From: Desulfococcaceae bacterium HSG8
Lineage (GTDB): Bacteria > Desulfobacterota > Desulfobacteria > Desulfobacterales > 4be13
Assembly (NCBI GenBank): GCA_030378015.1
Contig: JAUCGG010000034.1
Coordinates: 1 to 34,086 of the forward strand
Direction: 5' to 3'
Length of the DNA stretch: 34,086 nucleotides
A program made the translations under genes and the position numbers. Below the pieces are notes generated by a model. The model was given only the letters and a program-made list of their open reading frames with translations, was not told the origin of the DNA and ran no database searches. This document shows, piece by piece, positions 14,616 through 21,488 of this stretch. Positions within the stretch are counted from its first letter, which is position 1. Each line of letters begins with the position of its first letter.

Positions 14616-15590
14616 ATGGCATATGATATTCAGACATGGGTAAAACTAGCTGCTTTTGCCGGGGGCGGTGTGGCAATGGGATTGGGCGCCATCGGGGCAG
14701 CGATAGGTGAAGGTTACACGGCAGCGCAGGCCAATACTGCCGTATCTCGTAATACGGGAATGTCGGGCGATATTTTTAAATCAATGCTTGTGGGGCAGGC
14801 AGTCGCGGAATCAGCCTCGATTTTTGCCTTGGTAATCGCCATTCTTCTTTTGTTTATAGATATAAGCAACGCAACTGTCCTGAAAGCTGTCTCCCTTTTC
14901 GCAGGAGGTCTTTGTATGGGATTCGGTGCTATAGGTTCAGGTGTCGGATCGGGTCTCCCGGGAGGCCAGGCATGCCTGGGGATGGTCAGACAGCCGGCAA
15001 TGTCCGGCAGACTGATGACAAACATGCTCATCGGTTCGGCTGTATGCCAGACCCCGGCCATATTTGCAATGGTCGTATCGCTTATCCTGATATTCATGGA
15101 CTTCGGAGGCGCGCCCCTTTGTCCTACCTGGGCAGCGCTCCTGGGAGCCGGGTTAAGTATGGGACTGGCATCAATCGGTTCGGGAATGGGAGGAGGATTT
15201 GCAGCAGGCGCAAGCTGTGAAGGCATCGCTAGACAGCCGGATTCCGTAGGAAATGTTACAACAACAATGCTTGTGGGACAGGCAGTGGCCCAGACACCGG
15301 CCATTTTCGGGCTGCTGATAAGCTTTGTCCTTATGTTCAAAGCATATCCCGAATCAACTGCTTTAAGCCCGGCTATGGCGCTTCTGGCTGCAGGCATCAG
15401 TATGGGATTCGGGGGCATCGGTCCGGGGATAGGCAACGGCCTGACTGCGGAAGGCGCGGTGAGATGGGTGGCGAGAAATATGAATTACGCCGGGGATCTC
15501 ATGCGGATCATGCTTGTAGGACAGGCGGTTTCTCAATCAACAGCGATCTACGCGATGGTTATAAGCCTGGTCCTCATCTTTGTGGTTTAG
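14616..15590 (+). CDS. atpE: Fused ATP synthase c subunit with four hairpins and one ion site, 324 aa
   Basis: Four c-subunit hairpins are joined in one protein (about 8-81, 90-162, 172-243, 253-324); normal c subunits have one. Hairpin 1 has both carboxylates of the two-carboxylate Na+ type (E32 in GEG, E65 in AVAESAS). The key Glu of helix 2 is Gln in the other three: Q145 (CQTPAIF), Q226 (AQTPAIF) and Q307 (SQSTAIY), and E32 becomes S112, G193 and N274. So eight helices carry one ion site. Hairpin 1 lacks T67 and Y70 (A67, F70), whereas hairpin 4 keeps S, T and Y but not the Glu. Known fused c subunits (V-ATPase, Acetobacterium c1) have two hairpins and one carboxylate. It should join a mixed ring with the next gene product. 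The 170 bp that follow hold no gene. Confidence 0.93.
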   Translation: MAYDIQTWVKLAAFAGGGVAMGLGAIGAAIGEGYTAAQANTAVSRNTGMSGDIFKSMLVGQAVAESASIFALVIAILLLFIDISNATVLKAVSLFAGGLCMGFGAIGSGVGSGLPGGQACLGMVRQPAMSGRLMTNMLIGSAVCQTPAIFAMVVSLILIFMDFGGAPLCPTWAALLGAGLSMGLASIGSGMGGGFAAGASCEGIARQPDSVGNVTTTMLVGQAVAQTPAIFGLLISFVLMFKAYPESTALSPAMALLAAGISMGFGGIGPGIGNGLTAEGAVRWVARNMNYAGDLMRIMLVGQAVSQSTAIYAMVISLVLIFVV

Positions 15591-15760
15591 AAACTTTTTT
15601 ATTGATCATGGAATTATAAGCCGGGGAGTGCGAAAAATCTCTTTTCGTACGTGCAAAAACGCTTTTGTCCTCCGGATCAGAATATTAATAATCAGGGATT
15701 AAAATTGAACAGACATTGGGAATCGAATTCTCAGTTTCTCAATTTTTCAAGGAGGGAAAA

Positions 15761-16009
15761 ATGGCAGTTGAAGGTGCAGACATTATAAAGGCTGCGGCAT
15801 TTCTCGGAGCGGGTCTTGCGATGGGACTCGGAGCCATCGGCCCGGGCGTAGGTGAAGGTATGGCAGCAGCGAAAACATGCGAAGCAATCGGCAAAAACCC
15901 TAGGGAAGCAGGTCTGCTCACTCGGACAATGCTGGTGGGCCAGGCTGTTTCCGAGTCCACGGGAATTTATTCGCTTGTTATTGCATTATTGCTTTTGTTT
16001 GTTGTTTAA
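15761..16009 (+). CDS. atpE: ATP synthase c subunit, single hairpin, two-carboxylate Na+ type, 82 aa
   Basis: The start is set at 15761 by AAGGAGGG and by family length; an upstream in-frame ATG at 15716 is unlikely. E32 (GVGEG) and E65 with S66, T67 and Y70 (SESTGIY) form the complete Na+ binding set at exactly the residue numbers known from Ilyobacter tartaricus, with Glu for Gln at 32 as in Fusobacterium nucleatum. The enzyme is therefore predicted to use Na+. It has its own strong ribosome binding site and a 3' hairpin, which would fit high expression relative to the fused c subunit. Confidence 0.93.
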   Translation: MAVEGADIIKAAAFLGAGLAMGLGAIGPGVGEGMAAAKTCEAIGKNPREAGLLTRTMLVGQAVSESTGIYSLVIALLLLFVV

Positions 16010-16018
16010 TTTTTCAGT

Positions 16019-16055
16019 CATTTGTCATTCGCCATCTGACGGCGAATGACAAATG
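16019..16055. repeat. Hairpin with perfect 15-bp arms after atpE
   Basis: CATTTGTCATTCGCC, a 7-base loop, then GGCGAATGACAAATG. No T run follows, and the next gene starts 22 bp later. Probably an RNA-stabilising or processing hairpin between c and b'. Confidence 0.75.
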
Positions 16056-16077
16056 CCCCCGAAATGGAAGGCAGCCG

Positions 16078-16530
16078 ATGGACATTGTCACCAATATAGC
16101 GCTTGTCAGTATTAATGAAACATTATTTATTCAGTTGATTTCTTTTCTGCTTTTTGTGTTCATCATGAACCACCTGATGTTCCGCCCCTTGCGGGAGGTG
16201 ATGAATGAACGTGATGAGTATGTCAGGGAGGTAGAAGCCGGAATCGTCGATGTCGAAAAAGAGCTTGAGAATGTTACCCGTCTGGCCAAAGAAAAGGCCT
16301 CGGCAATCAAGACAGAAGCCTTTAGGATAAAAGACGAACTGGAAGAAGCAGGGAGTCAGGAGGCATCTGAAATACTTGACGTAACAAGAAAAGAAATTGA
16401 AACACTGAAAACAAATACGGAAAAGGATATTGAGGTTCGGGTCACAGAAGCAAGAAAATTTTTTACAACAGAATCCGAAACTCTTGCAGTAAGTATTATG
16501 GAAAAAATTTTGGAACGGAGGCTGACTTAA
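16078..16530 (+). CDS. atpF': ATP synthase Fo subunit b', 150 aa
   Basis: One N-terminal membrane helix (LFIQLISFLLFVFIMNHLMF, about 16-35) is followed by RPLREVMNERDEYV and a long charged coiled coil, as in b' subunits of the peripheral stalk. It overlaps the next gene by one base (TAATG), so b' and b are made together, as expected for a b/b' heterodimer. Confidence 0.88.
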   Translation: MDIVTNIALVSINETLFIQLISFLLFVFIMNHLMFRPLREVMNERDEYVREVEAGIVDVEKELENVTRLAKEKASAIKTEAFRIKDELEEAGSQEASEILDVTRKEIETLKTNTEKDIEVRVTEARKFFTTESETLAVSIMEKILERRLT

Positions 16531-17111
16531 TGAAAAAAATCAGGACAGTGGCTGTATTTTTTCTTTATGTTTCTGCTGTAGTAATGTGCCTCCATACGCC
16601 GGATGTCCTGGGGGCTGAGGAACCGGGAAACTGGCGAGGTACCTATGACGAGGTGATGCTGTGGATCAATTTCGGAATCCTGGCCTTCGTCTTAATCAAA
16701 TTTGGCAGGACCCCGCTCATGAACTTCCTGAAAGGGAGAAGAGAAGAAGTTGCCCGTGAGATAAAAAGGGCTGAACAGGAGAAGGAAAAGATTGAGGACA
16801 GGGTCAGAGAGGCTTCGGAATTAATCTCGGAAAGCGAAAGCCGGTTTGCAGAACTGAGACAGAAAATTATTGACCAGGGTGAAAAGCGGAAAGCCGAGGT
16901 TATAGAAGATGCCCGCCAGCAGAGCCAGATGATGCTGGAGACGGCAAAACAGAGAATTGATAACCGGATTCTCCAGGAAAAGGATAAATTCAGATCAGAA
17001 CTGATAGACCAGGCCGTTGCTGTGGCAACCCGGAAACTTCCGGAAGCGATTACACCGGAAGATGATCAGAAATTTGTTGATCAGTATGTGACCGCAGCTA
17101 TGGAAAACTGA
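16530..17111 (+). CDS. atpF: ATP synthase Fo subunit b, 193 aa
   Basis: An extra N-terminal hydrophobic, signal-like segment (about 6-28) precedes the usual membrane helix (MLWINFGILAFVLIKFG, about 43-59). Then come KGRREEVAREIKRAEQEKEKI and a coiled coil, ending in a region for delta binding (ATRKLPEAITPEDD). Long b subunits with a cleavable-looking leader are known in deltaproteobacteria. The delta gene that normally follows is absent; a terminator comes next, so F1 must be encoded elsewhere. Confidence 0.9.
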   Translation: MKKIRTVAVFFLYVSAVVMCLHTPDVLGAEEPGNWRGTYDEVMLWINFGILAFVLIKFGRTPLMNFLKGRREEVAREIKRAEQEKEKIEDRVREASELISESESRFAELRQKIIDQGEKRKAEVIEDARQQSQMMLETAKQRIDNRILQEKDKFRSELIDQAVAVATRKLPEAITPEDDQKFVDQYVTAAMEN

Positions 17112-17149
17112 TTCGCAGTACCAGGATATCCGAAATATAAAAATGTAGA

Positions 17150-17185
17150 GTGGGGTTCCACCTCAGTTGCTGGTTAGAATCCCAC
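17150..17185 (+). other. Stem-loop in the atp 3' untranslated region
   Basis: GTGGGGTT (17150-17157) pairs with AATCCCAC (17178-17185) with one G-U pair. It lies 35 bp before the terminator, so the transcript ends in two stacked hairpins. Confidence 0.45.
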
Positions 17186-17221
17186 CCTGCAAAAGCGGAT
17201 AGATTTTAAAGAAAACTTTTC

Positions 17222-17258
17222 AAAAACCCGGGCAGAAAACGCCGGGTTTTTTGTTTTT
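17222..17258 (+). terminator. Rho-independent terminator of the atp operon
   Basis: AAAAACCCGG (17222-17231), a 10-base loop and CCGGGTTTTT (17242-17251), followed by TGTTTTT. A classic terminator 110 bp after atpF, it closes the Fo-only operon. Confidence 0.88.
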
Positions 17259-17284
17259 ATAAAGATGTAAAAAATTATAATCCT

Positions 17285-17336
17285 TCCTGCTTATCCTTTA
17301 TCGTGAGAATACATTTTCATGACGGGGGTGATCGCC
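17285..17336 (-). repeat. R1/R3-type repeat without the hairpin core (empty site a)
   Basis: In reverse complement this matches the flanks of R3 (GCGATCACCCCC, TCATGAAAATGTATT, ATAAAGGATAAGCAGG), but the 80-bp hairpin core present in R3 is missing at the CACGATAA junction. It looks like the pre-insertion form. Confidence 0.6.
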
Positions 17337-17337
17337 C

Positions 17338-17514
17338 CAAAAAGTAGGTTAAATGTACAGATCATAAAATTCAATATGTTACTCGTTCCCAGGCTCTGCC
17401 TGGGAATGCATTCTGCAAGGCTCTGCCTTGCGAGGCATTCCGTTTAAACCACCGGTTTTAAAATGAAATACGAGACAGAGCCTCTGTAAACGCATTCCCA
17501 GGCAGAGCCTGAAA
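17338..17514. repeat. Dispersed repeat with CGTTCCCAGGCTCTGCCTGG palindromes, copy 1
   Basis: An AAAAAGTAGGTT lead-in, then nested inverted repeats (CCCAGGCTCTGCCTGGGAAT, GCAAGGCTCTGCCTTGC). A second, longer copy lies at 28530-28790 with a 50-bp insertion. It is a repeat type common in large environmental genomes. Confidence 0.75.
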
Positions 17515-17530
17515 AATCGTTCTACATTGA

Positions 17531-17570
17531 ATCCTGAAAATCCTTTACCGTGAAAATACATTTTCCATGA
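17531..17570 (-). repeat. R1/R3-type repeat without the hairpin core (empty site b)
   Basis: In reverse complement it reads TCATGGAAAATGTATTTTC then ACGGTAAAGGATTTTCAGG, i.e. the R3 flanks joined without the core. It is a second empty form, only 110 bp before a solitary core at 17681. Confidence 0.6.
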
Positions 17571-17680
17571 CAAAAAACTCACGCCCGCCGCTGGGAACTG
17601 GAGGAGGACAAATATCGCGGCACCTTTGTTTTTGTTGATTCAAACGCGAAAAGCGTGAAGCCAGATGGAGAAGTCAGAAG

Positions 17681-17762
17681 CGGTAACGTAACGTAATCTT
17701 TCAGATTGCGCCTCACCGGATATGTTCTTTCCGGCGCAATCTGAAAGATTACGCTACATGTA
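17681..17762. mobile_element. Solitary hairpin core element R2
   Basis: Perfect 21-bp arms (17692-17712 and 17733-17753, CGTAATCTTTCAGATTGCGC plus C) with an inner CCGGA/TCCGG stem. The same core sits inside R1 and R3, but here the R1/R3 flanks are absent, so the core can occur alone. Confidence 0.75.
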
Positions 17763-17923
17763 TTAGGCAGCTATTTTTTCCGGTTCGCGATTTTAATCAG
17801 GTTCTCAGGTTCAGGTTGCTTCAGCATCCTTCAGCTATCAGCCGGGGATTTATCCCTCGGCGAAGCTGAAATCACAGGCGCGCCTATAATTACCAAGTCA
17901 CCGGAACAAAAGGAAAATATCAT

Positions 17924-19204
17924 ATGAGAATCAAAGAAGTAAATATCAGCAATTTCCGATGTATTCGTGAACTGAAGCTGGATTTTCATGAAAGGATGAA
18001 CATTTTTGTCGGGATTAACGGATCAGGAAAGTCCAGTATTCTGAACTGTTTGTCGCTTTTATTATTACAACTGTTCATAAAAATGAAAAACATAAAAGGA
18101 AAAGGTCGTTTATTCAGTGAAAACGACATAACTGTCGGTGAAAGTCTGACAAAAAATTCGATAAAAATATCCTGGCATCTCCGAAATGCTGCGGAAGAGG
18201 TCGGATGGTGCATGACAAAAGATTCAGGCAGAAAAAAAACAAAATCAGATTTTAACGGGTTAAATAAATTTGTTCAGAAGATATATGATGAACCTGATCA
18301 GAGCAATCGTCCGGATCTTCCCATAGGTGTATATTATCCGGTTAACAGGTACGTTATTGATATTCCCCTTCAGATCCGGGAACATGAAACTGAACAACTG
18401 ACAACCGCCTGCCAGACATTGTCAAGCGGAAGAAACGGTTTCAGCTCATTTTTCAAATGGTTCCGGAATCGTGAAGATTTGGAAAACGAGGAAAGAATAT
18501 ATCAGTCAGATTACCGGGATCGCCAGTTGGAAGCAGTGAGGACAGCAACAGAGAGTTTCCTGCCCGGTTTTCAGAATCTCAGGGTCAGGCGTTCCCCGCT
18601 TCGCATGACAGTTCAGAAAGGTACTGAAGAGATCATTGTAGATCAACTGTCAGACGGTGAAAAATGCCTGCTTGCAATGGCAGGTGATCTGGCCAGGCGT
18701 CTGGCAATTGCCAACCCTTCCGCAAGTAATCCGCTTCACGGAAAAGGTGTTGTGATGATAGATGAAATTGACCTTCATCTCCATCCGTCATGGCAGAGAA
18801 TGATTGTCCCGCTTCTTGAAAGCACCTTCCCGGATTGTCAGTTTATCCTGACCACACATTCAGCCCAGGTACTCAGCCATGTCAGGAATCCTGGAAGCAT
18901 TTTTCTTCTGAAATTCACTGATCACGGAATACAGGCAGGACACCCTGAATCCGTTTACGGCCTTGATTCAAACCGAATCCTGGAAGATTTAATGGAGGTT
19001 CCGGAGAGACCCGGGGAAATAAAAATCCTGATTGAGAAGCTTTTTGATACAATAGACAAAAAGGATTTGGAAAAGGCCCGACATCAGTTGGGCAGTCTGA
19101 AACAGAATATCGGAAGTGACCCGCAACTTACAAAAGCAGAGGTAGATATCACGGTACGACAGCCCGGTGTGAGAAGCTCTTCCGAGGGGGCAGGGCCGGT
19201 CTGA
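17924..19204 (+). CDS. AAA/ABC-type ATPase, COG3950/PtuA-like, orphan, 426 aa
   Basis: SMC/RecF-like ATPase: MRIKEVNISNFRCIRELKL start, Walker A GINGSGKSS (K36), signature LSDGEKCLL (242-250), Walker B VVMIDEIDLHLHP (D280, E281) and switch TTHS (H312). The same ATPase type serves as PtuA of Septu defence and in PtuA-associated retrons, normally followed by an HNH nuclease gene (PtuB). No HNH gene follows here. The last 20 residues or so (TVRQPGVRSSSEGAGPV) look unrelated to the usual charged end, suggesting that the 3' end and any partner were lost. AAGGAA upstream of the ATG fits translation. It could still act alone in DNA repair or virulence, as COG3950 annotations suggest. Confidence 0.75.
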   Translation: MRIKEVNISNFRCIRELKLDFHERMNIFVGINGSGKSSILNCLSLLLLQLFIKMKNIKGKGRLFSENDITVGESLTKNSIKISWHLRNAAEEVGWCMTKDSGRKKTKSDFNGLNKFVQKIYDEPDQSNRPDLPIGVYYPVNRYVIDIPLQIREHETEQLTTACQTLSSGRNGFSSFFKWFRNREDLENEERIYQSDYRDRQLEAVRTATESFLPGFQNLRVRRSPLRMTVQKGTEEIIVDQLSDGEKCLLAMAGDLARRLAIANPSASNPLHGKGVVMIDEIDLHLHPSWQRMIVPLLESTFPDCQFILTTHSAQVLSHVRNPGSIFLLKFTDHGIQAGHPESVYGLDSNRILEDLMEVPERPGEIKILIEKLFDTIDKKDLEKARHQLGSLKQNIGSDPQLTKAEVDITVRQPGVRSSSEGAGPV

Positions 19205-19297
19205 CGAAACCAGAAAAGCGGCGGGCTTCGGATGCATCTGATCAGAACCGCAAAATCTGTTACAGTATGGCTCAGTGCCCTCCGAGGGCTTCCTAAT

Positions 19298-19318
19298 ACC
19301 TCCCGCTCTGCGGGAGGT
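19298..19318. repeat. Hairpin ACCTCCCGC/GCGGGAGGT
   Basis: Perfect 9-bp arms with a TCT loop, 94 bp after the ATPase gene. There is no T run, so it is a weak terminator candidate. Confidence 0.5.
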
Positions 19319-19380
19319 CGATTATCTCCCTGAAGATATTGGCAGAGGAAAGCGGCCTGCCCGGGTATGATTATCCTGGG

Positions 19381-19461
19381 TCAGACACAGATGTGAACGG
19401 GGATAACAAGATCGGAGTACAAGAGGCTATTTATATTTTTAAAAAATTAATGATGCAATGA
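19381..19461 (+). pseudogene. Terminal fragment of a dockerin/EF-hand-like protein
   Basis: The frame reads SDTDVNGDNKIGVQEAIYIF then KKLMMQ and a stop. This is a Ca2+-loop repeat like the end of the 4819-10023 protease (DADKNGRVEIKDAVYIL). Upstream the frame is closed by stops and no full gene is present. It is the leftover 3' end of a secreted protein gene, probably moved or truncated by recombination. Confidence 0.6.
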
Positions 19462-19483
19462 TCGCGCATCGCGCATTACAAAA

Positions 19484-20323
19484 ATGGGAAAAAAGAAGCA
19501 AAAATACTACGCAATTGTCCGAGGCTTCAAACCGGGCATTTATGAAGAATGGTACGGCACAGGCGGGGCAGAAGCTCAGATTAAAGGATTTCCTGACGCG
19601 CTTCACAAGAGTTTTTCCACTTTCAGCGAGGCGGATGAGTGGCTAAAAAAACTCAGGAATCCCGAACAACAGCGCGGGCTTTTTGATTCACCCGGAACAA
19701 AGGAACCTGCTGAAGAAAGAATCCGGAAGAAATCTCAGGATGCTCCGCCAAAGAAAGATAGCGGCCATGCAAACCAAGATGCTCGGCTCGGATTGACAAA
19801 TCCGAGCCATGTAGCGAAAAAGCCAAAACAGACCGCGGGAACTGGCCCAAACGTAATTATCTATACAGACGGAGGATGCATTAAAAATCCTGGCCCCGGG
19901 GGATACGGAGCGGTGCTGATCTATGGAAAACATCGGAAAGAACTTTCAGGCGGCTTTCGGAGGACAACCAACAACCGTATGGAACTTATGGCCTGTATCG
20001 TGGGCCTGAAGGCCCTGAAATACAAATGTTCCGTACAACTGTACAGCGACTCGAAATATGTGGTCAACGGCATAACAAAAGGCTGGGCCAGGAGATGGCG
20101 GGCAAATGGCTGGATGAGAAATGAAACAGACCGTGCTGAGAATCCTGATCTGTGGGAGCAGCTTCTTGATGTATGCGCCCTGCACGAAGTTAAGTTTTTC
20201 TGGGTGAAAGGGCACGCGGGACATTCTGAAAACGAGCGCTGCGATAAGCTTGCCGGGGAGGCATGTAGGAGGGGGGATCTGCCTCCGGATGTGGGGTATG
20301 AAAACGTGAAACGTGATGCGTAA
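19484..20323 (+). CDS. rnhA: Ribonuclease HI with N-terminal hybrid-binding domain, 279 aa
   Basis: Degrades RNA in RNA/DNA hybrids. An N-terminal RNase H1 hybrid-binding (viroplasmin-like) domain, [17 protein letters not shown] to [10 protein letters not shown] (about 4-57), is joined by a long linker to a catalytic domain from about 122. The catalytic set is complete: D129 (IYTDGG), E167 (RMELMA), D189 (YSDSKYV), H244 (KGHAGH) and D254 (ERCDKLA). The linker (about 60-121) is unusually long. Part of it, RLGLTNPSH (101-109), is encoded by a perfect intergenic-type palindrome. No clear ribosome binding site precedes the ATG. Confidence 0.9.
   Translation: MGKKKQKYYAIVRGFKPGIYEEWYGTGGAEAQIKGFPDALHKSFSTFSEADEWLKKLRNPEQQRGLFDSPGTKEPAEERIRKKSQDAPPKKDSGHANQDARLGLTNPSHVAKKPKQTAGTGPNVIIYTDGGCIKNPGPGGYGAVLIYGKHRKELSGGFRRTTNNRMELMACIVGLKALKYKCSVQLYSDSKYVVNGITKGWARRWRANGWMRNETDRAENPDLWEQLLDVCALHEVKFFWVKGHAGHSENERCDKLAGEACRRGDLPPDVGYENVKRDA
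19785..19808. repeat. GGATT palindrome inside the RNase H gene
   Basis: GGCTCGGATT-GACA-AATCCGAGCC, perfect 10-bp arms. It is the same family as the intergenic palindromes at 20361-20519 and 31004-31087, here translated in frame between two domains. Confidence 0.8.
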
Positions 20324-20360
20324 TGCGTAATGCGTGATGAAAAGTATTCCCGAAGTACTC

Positions 20361-20519
20361 GCCTGGGATTGGCAAATCCCAGGCATTTCCGGCGGATTTG
20401 TCAATCCGCCGGGAGCGGTTCAGGGTATTTTCCATCTGCTGAATATACCCGATTCTGCCCTCTCCTGCTCGGTTCGGATTGGCAAATCCGAACCCGCGGG
20501 GATTTGTCAATCCCCCGCG
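20361..20519. repeat. Cluster of four REP-like palindromes in two pairs
   Basis: Pair 1: GCCTGGGATT-GGCA-AATCCCAGGC (20361-20384) and CCGGCGGATT-TGTC-AATCCGCCGG (20389-20412). Pair 2: GGTTCGGATT-GGCA-AATCCGAACC (20471-20494) and an imperfect CGCGGGGATT-TGTC hairpin (20495-20519). Each pair has one GGCA loop and one TGTC loop; the outer stem bases vary but stay complementary. This is BIME-like. The rest of 20324-20638 has no gene. Confidence 0.85.
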
Positions 20520-20638
20520 AGTACGCGGTTAGTTACCGGTAATCCCCCCAGCAAAACAAAACCTCCCCAATAAAACGCGGTATTTCCCGATCATTTTCTG
20601 CCGGGCTGCGTAAAGAGCGTCTGTTTTGTTCCTTTTTT

Positions 20639-20869
20639 TCAGTAAAATTCCACCATGAATTTCTGGGTGCAGTCATCCATTTTATAGGATGCTGGCGTAG
20701 ACAAACGCGTATTCGGGGTTTTCGGCAATAAAAGCCCGGGAGCGGAAATGAGTTTGTCAAAGTGTTTTTCTTCAATAAATCGGGATGCGGTTTTGTCGAA
20801 ATCTGCCTTTTCCCCGGCTGCGGCAAGCACCGGAAGTAACAGACTGATAAAGCATATTGAGATGAATAT
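20639..20869 (-). pseudogene. Fragment of a small exported protein, no proper start codon
   Basis: The minus-strand frame shows a clear signal-peptide-like run (FISICFISLLLPVLAAAGEK), then DFDKTASRFIEEKHFDKLI, and stops at 20639. No ATG, GTG or TTG precedes the hydrophobic part before an upstream stop; the first usable codon is after it. The frame is open again after the stop (TDALYAARQKMIGKYRV), close to an A7 run. Start and end both look damaged. I do not recognise the family. Confidence 0.35.
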
Positions 20870-21049
20870 TACTACATGAGTTTCGGCGCTTCAACGGATT
20901 AGATTAGATTAAACAACTCAAGTATCGCACTCATAGTTATACTTGGAGATATAAATTTTTTTGTTTTACTCCTTTTTTTTCTTGCTATAAGATCGCTTCT
21001 GTGATACAAATAACCATATTTTTTGATAAAAATATAATATATCCTCTGG

Positions 21050-21352
21050 TCATTCGTTTAATGAAAACGGACTTTTGTTAATTTTATATTGAACAATATC
21101 AGCAAAAACATCATCATCCAAATCACTTGTACGCCAAACAGCCAGCAGATACGGGTCGCGGTAATAGCCACGCATGCAAACGCTGTATCCGCTGGGACTG
21201 ATGGCATATCGCCCTGACGCGCCTTCTCGCATGGCCGGGTACTTCACGAGATAATAACGCCAATCCATATTTTTAGACATTTCGCATTGCTGTAAAAAGT
21301 TTTTCTGAATTGTTTGCAGGCAAGCAATTAGGATTAAAATTTCGGGCAACAT
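21050..21352 (-). CDS. Hypothetical protein or fragment, 100 aa
   Basis: The part from about residue 25 (KNMDWRYYLVKYPAMREG) to RDPYLLAVWRTSDLDDDVF has a protein-like composition rich in aromatic residues and resembles the terminal region of larger proteins with a W-x-Y-Y-x-V-K-Y-P motif. I cannot name the family. No ribosome binding site is seen before the ATG, so it may be a 5'-truncated remnant. The 180 bp on its 3' side (20870-21049) are AT-rich and empty. Confidence 0.4.
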   Translation of the reverse strand: MLPEILILIACLQTIQKNFLQQCEMSKNMDWRYYLVKYPAMREGASGRYAISPSGYSVCMRGYYRDPYLLAVWRTSDLDDDVFADIVQYKINKSPFSLNE

Positions 21353-21385
21353 TTAAGAAAGAGGGAGGAATTTACAAGTCGCTGT

Positions 21386-21433
21386 AGTAGATCGAAAACC
21401 TTGCAGACAGTGGAAACTTTTCGATCTGCTGAA
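21386..21433. repeat. Inverted version of the TTTTCGATCTGCTG dispersed block
   Basis: AGTAGATCGAAAACCTTGCA with GACAGTGG, followed by CTTTTCGATCTGCTGAAA. It is a palindromic relative of 10264-10312 and 12971-13018, about 60 bp before the chemoreceptor gene. Confidence 0.5.
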
Positions 21434-21488
21434 AGTCACACTTTGGCAAACGCGCTGGCCTGAAAAACCAGCGAAAAGGAGAAATGCT

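Noticed and set aside
14714-15436. 240-residue open frame antisense to the fused c subunit gene
   Set aside because: It exists because Gly/Ala-rich codons leave few stops on the other strand; it has a low-complexity Pro/Ala composition and no ribosome binding site.
17140-17190. tRNA-like words (CTCAGTTG, GGTTAGAATCCCACCC)
   Set aside because: No acceptor stem, anticodon arm or complete cloverleaf can be drawn; a simple hairpin explains the segment.
17112-17923. Missing F1 genes or remnants after atpF
   Set aside because: All frames read as repeats and a terminator; no delta, alpha or beta motifs are seen.
20340-20530. Possible CRISPR array
   Set aside because: The repeats are palindromes with varying stems and irregular spacing; there are no uniform spacers or cas genes.
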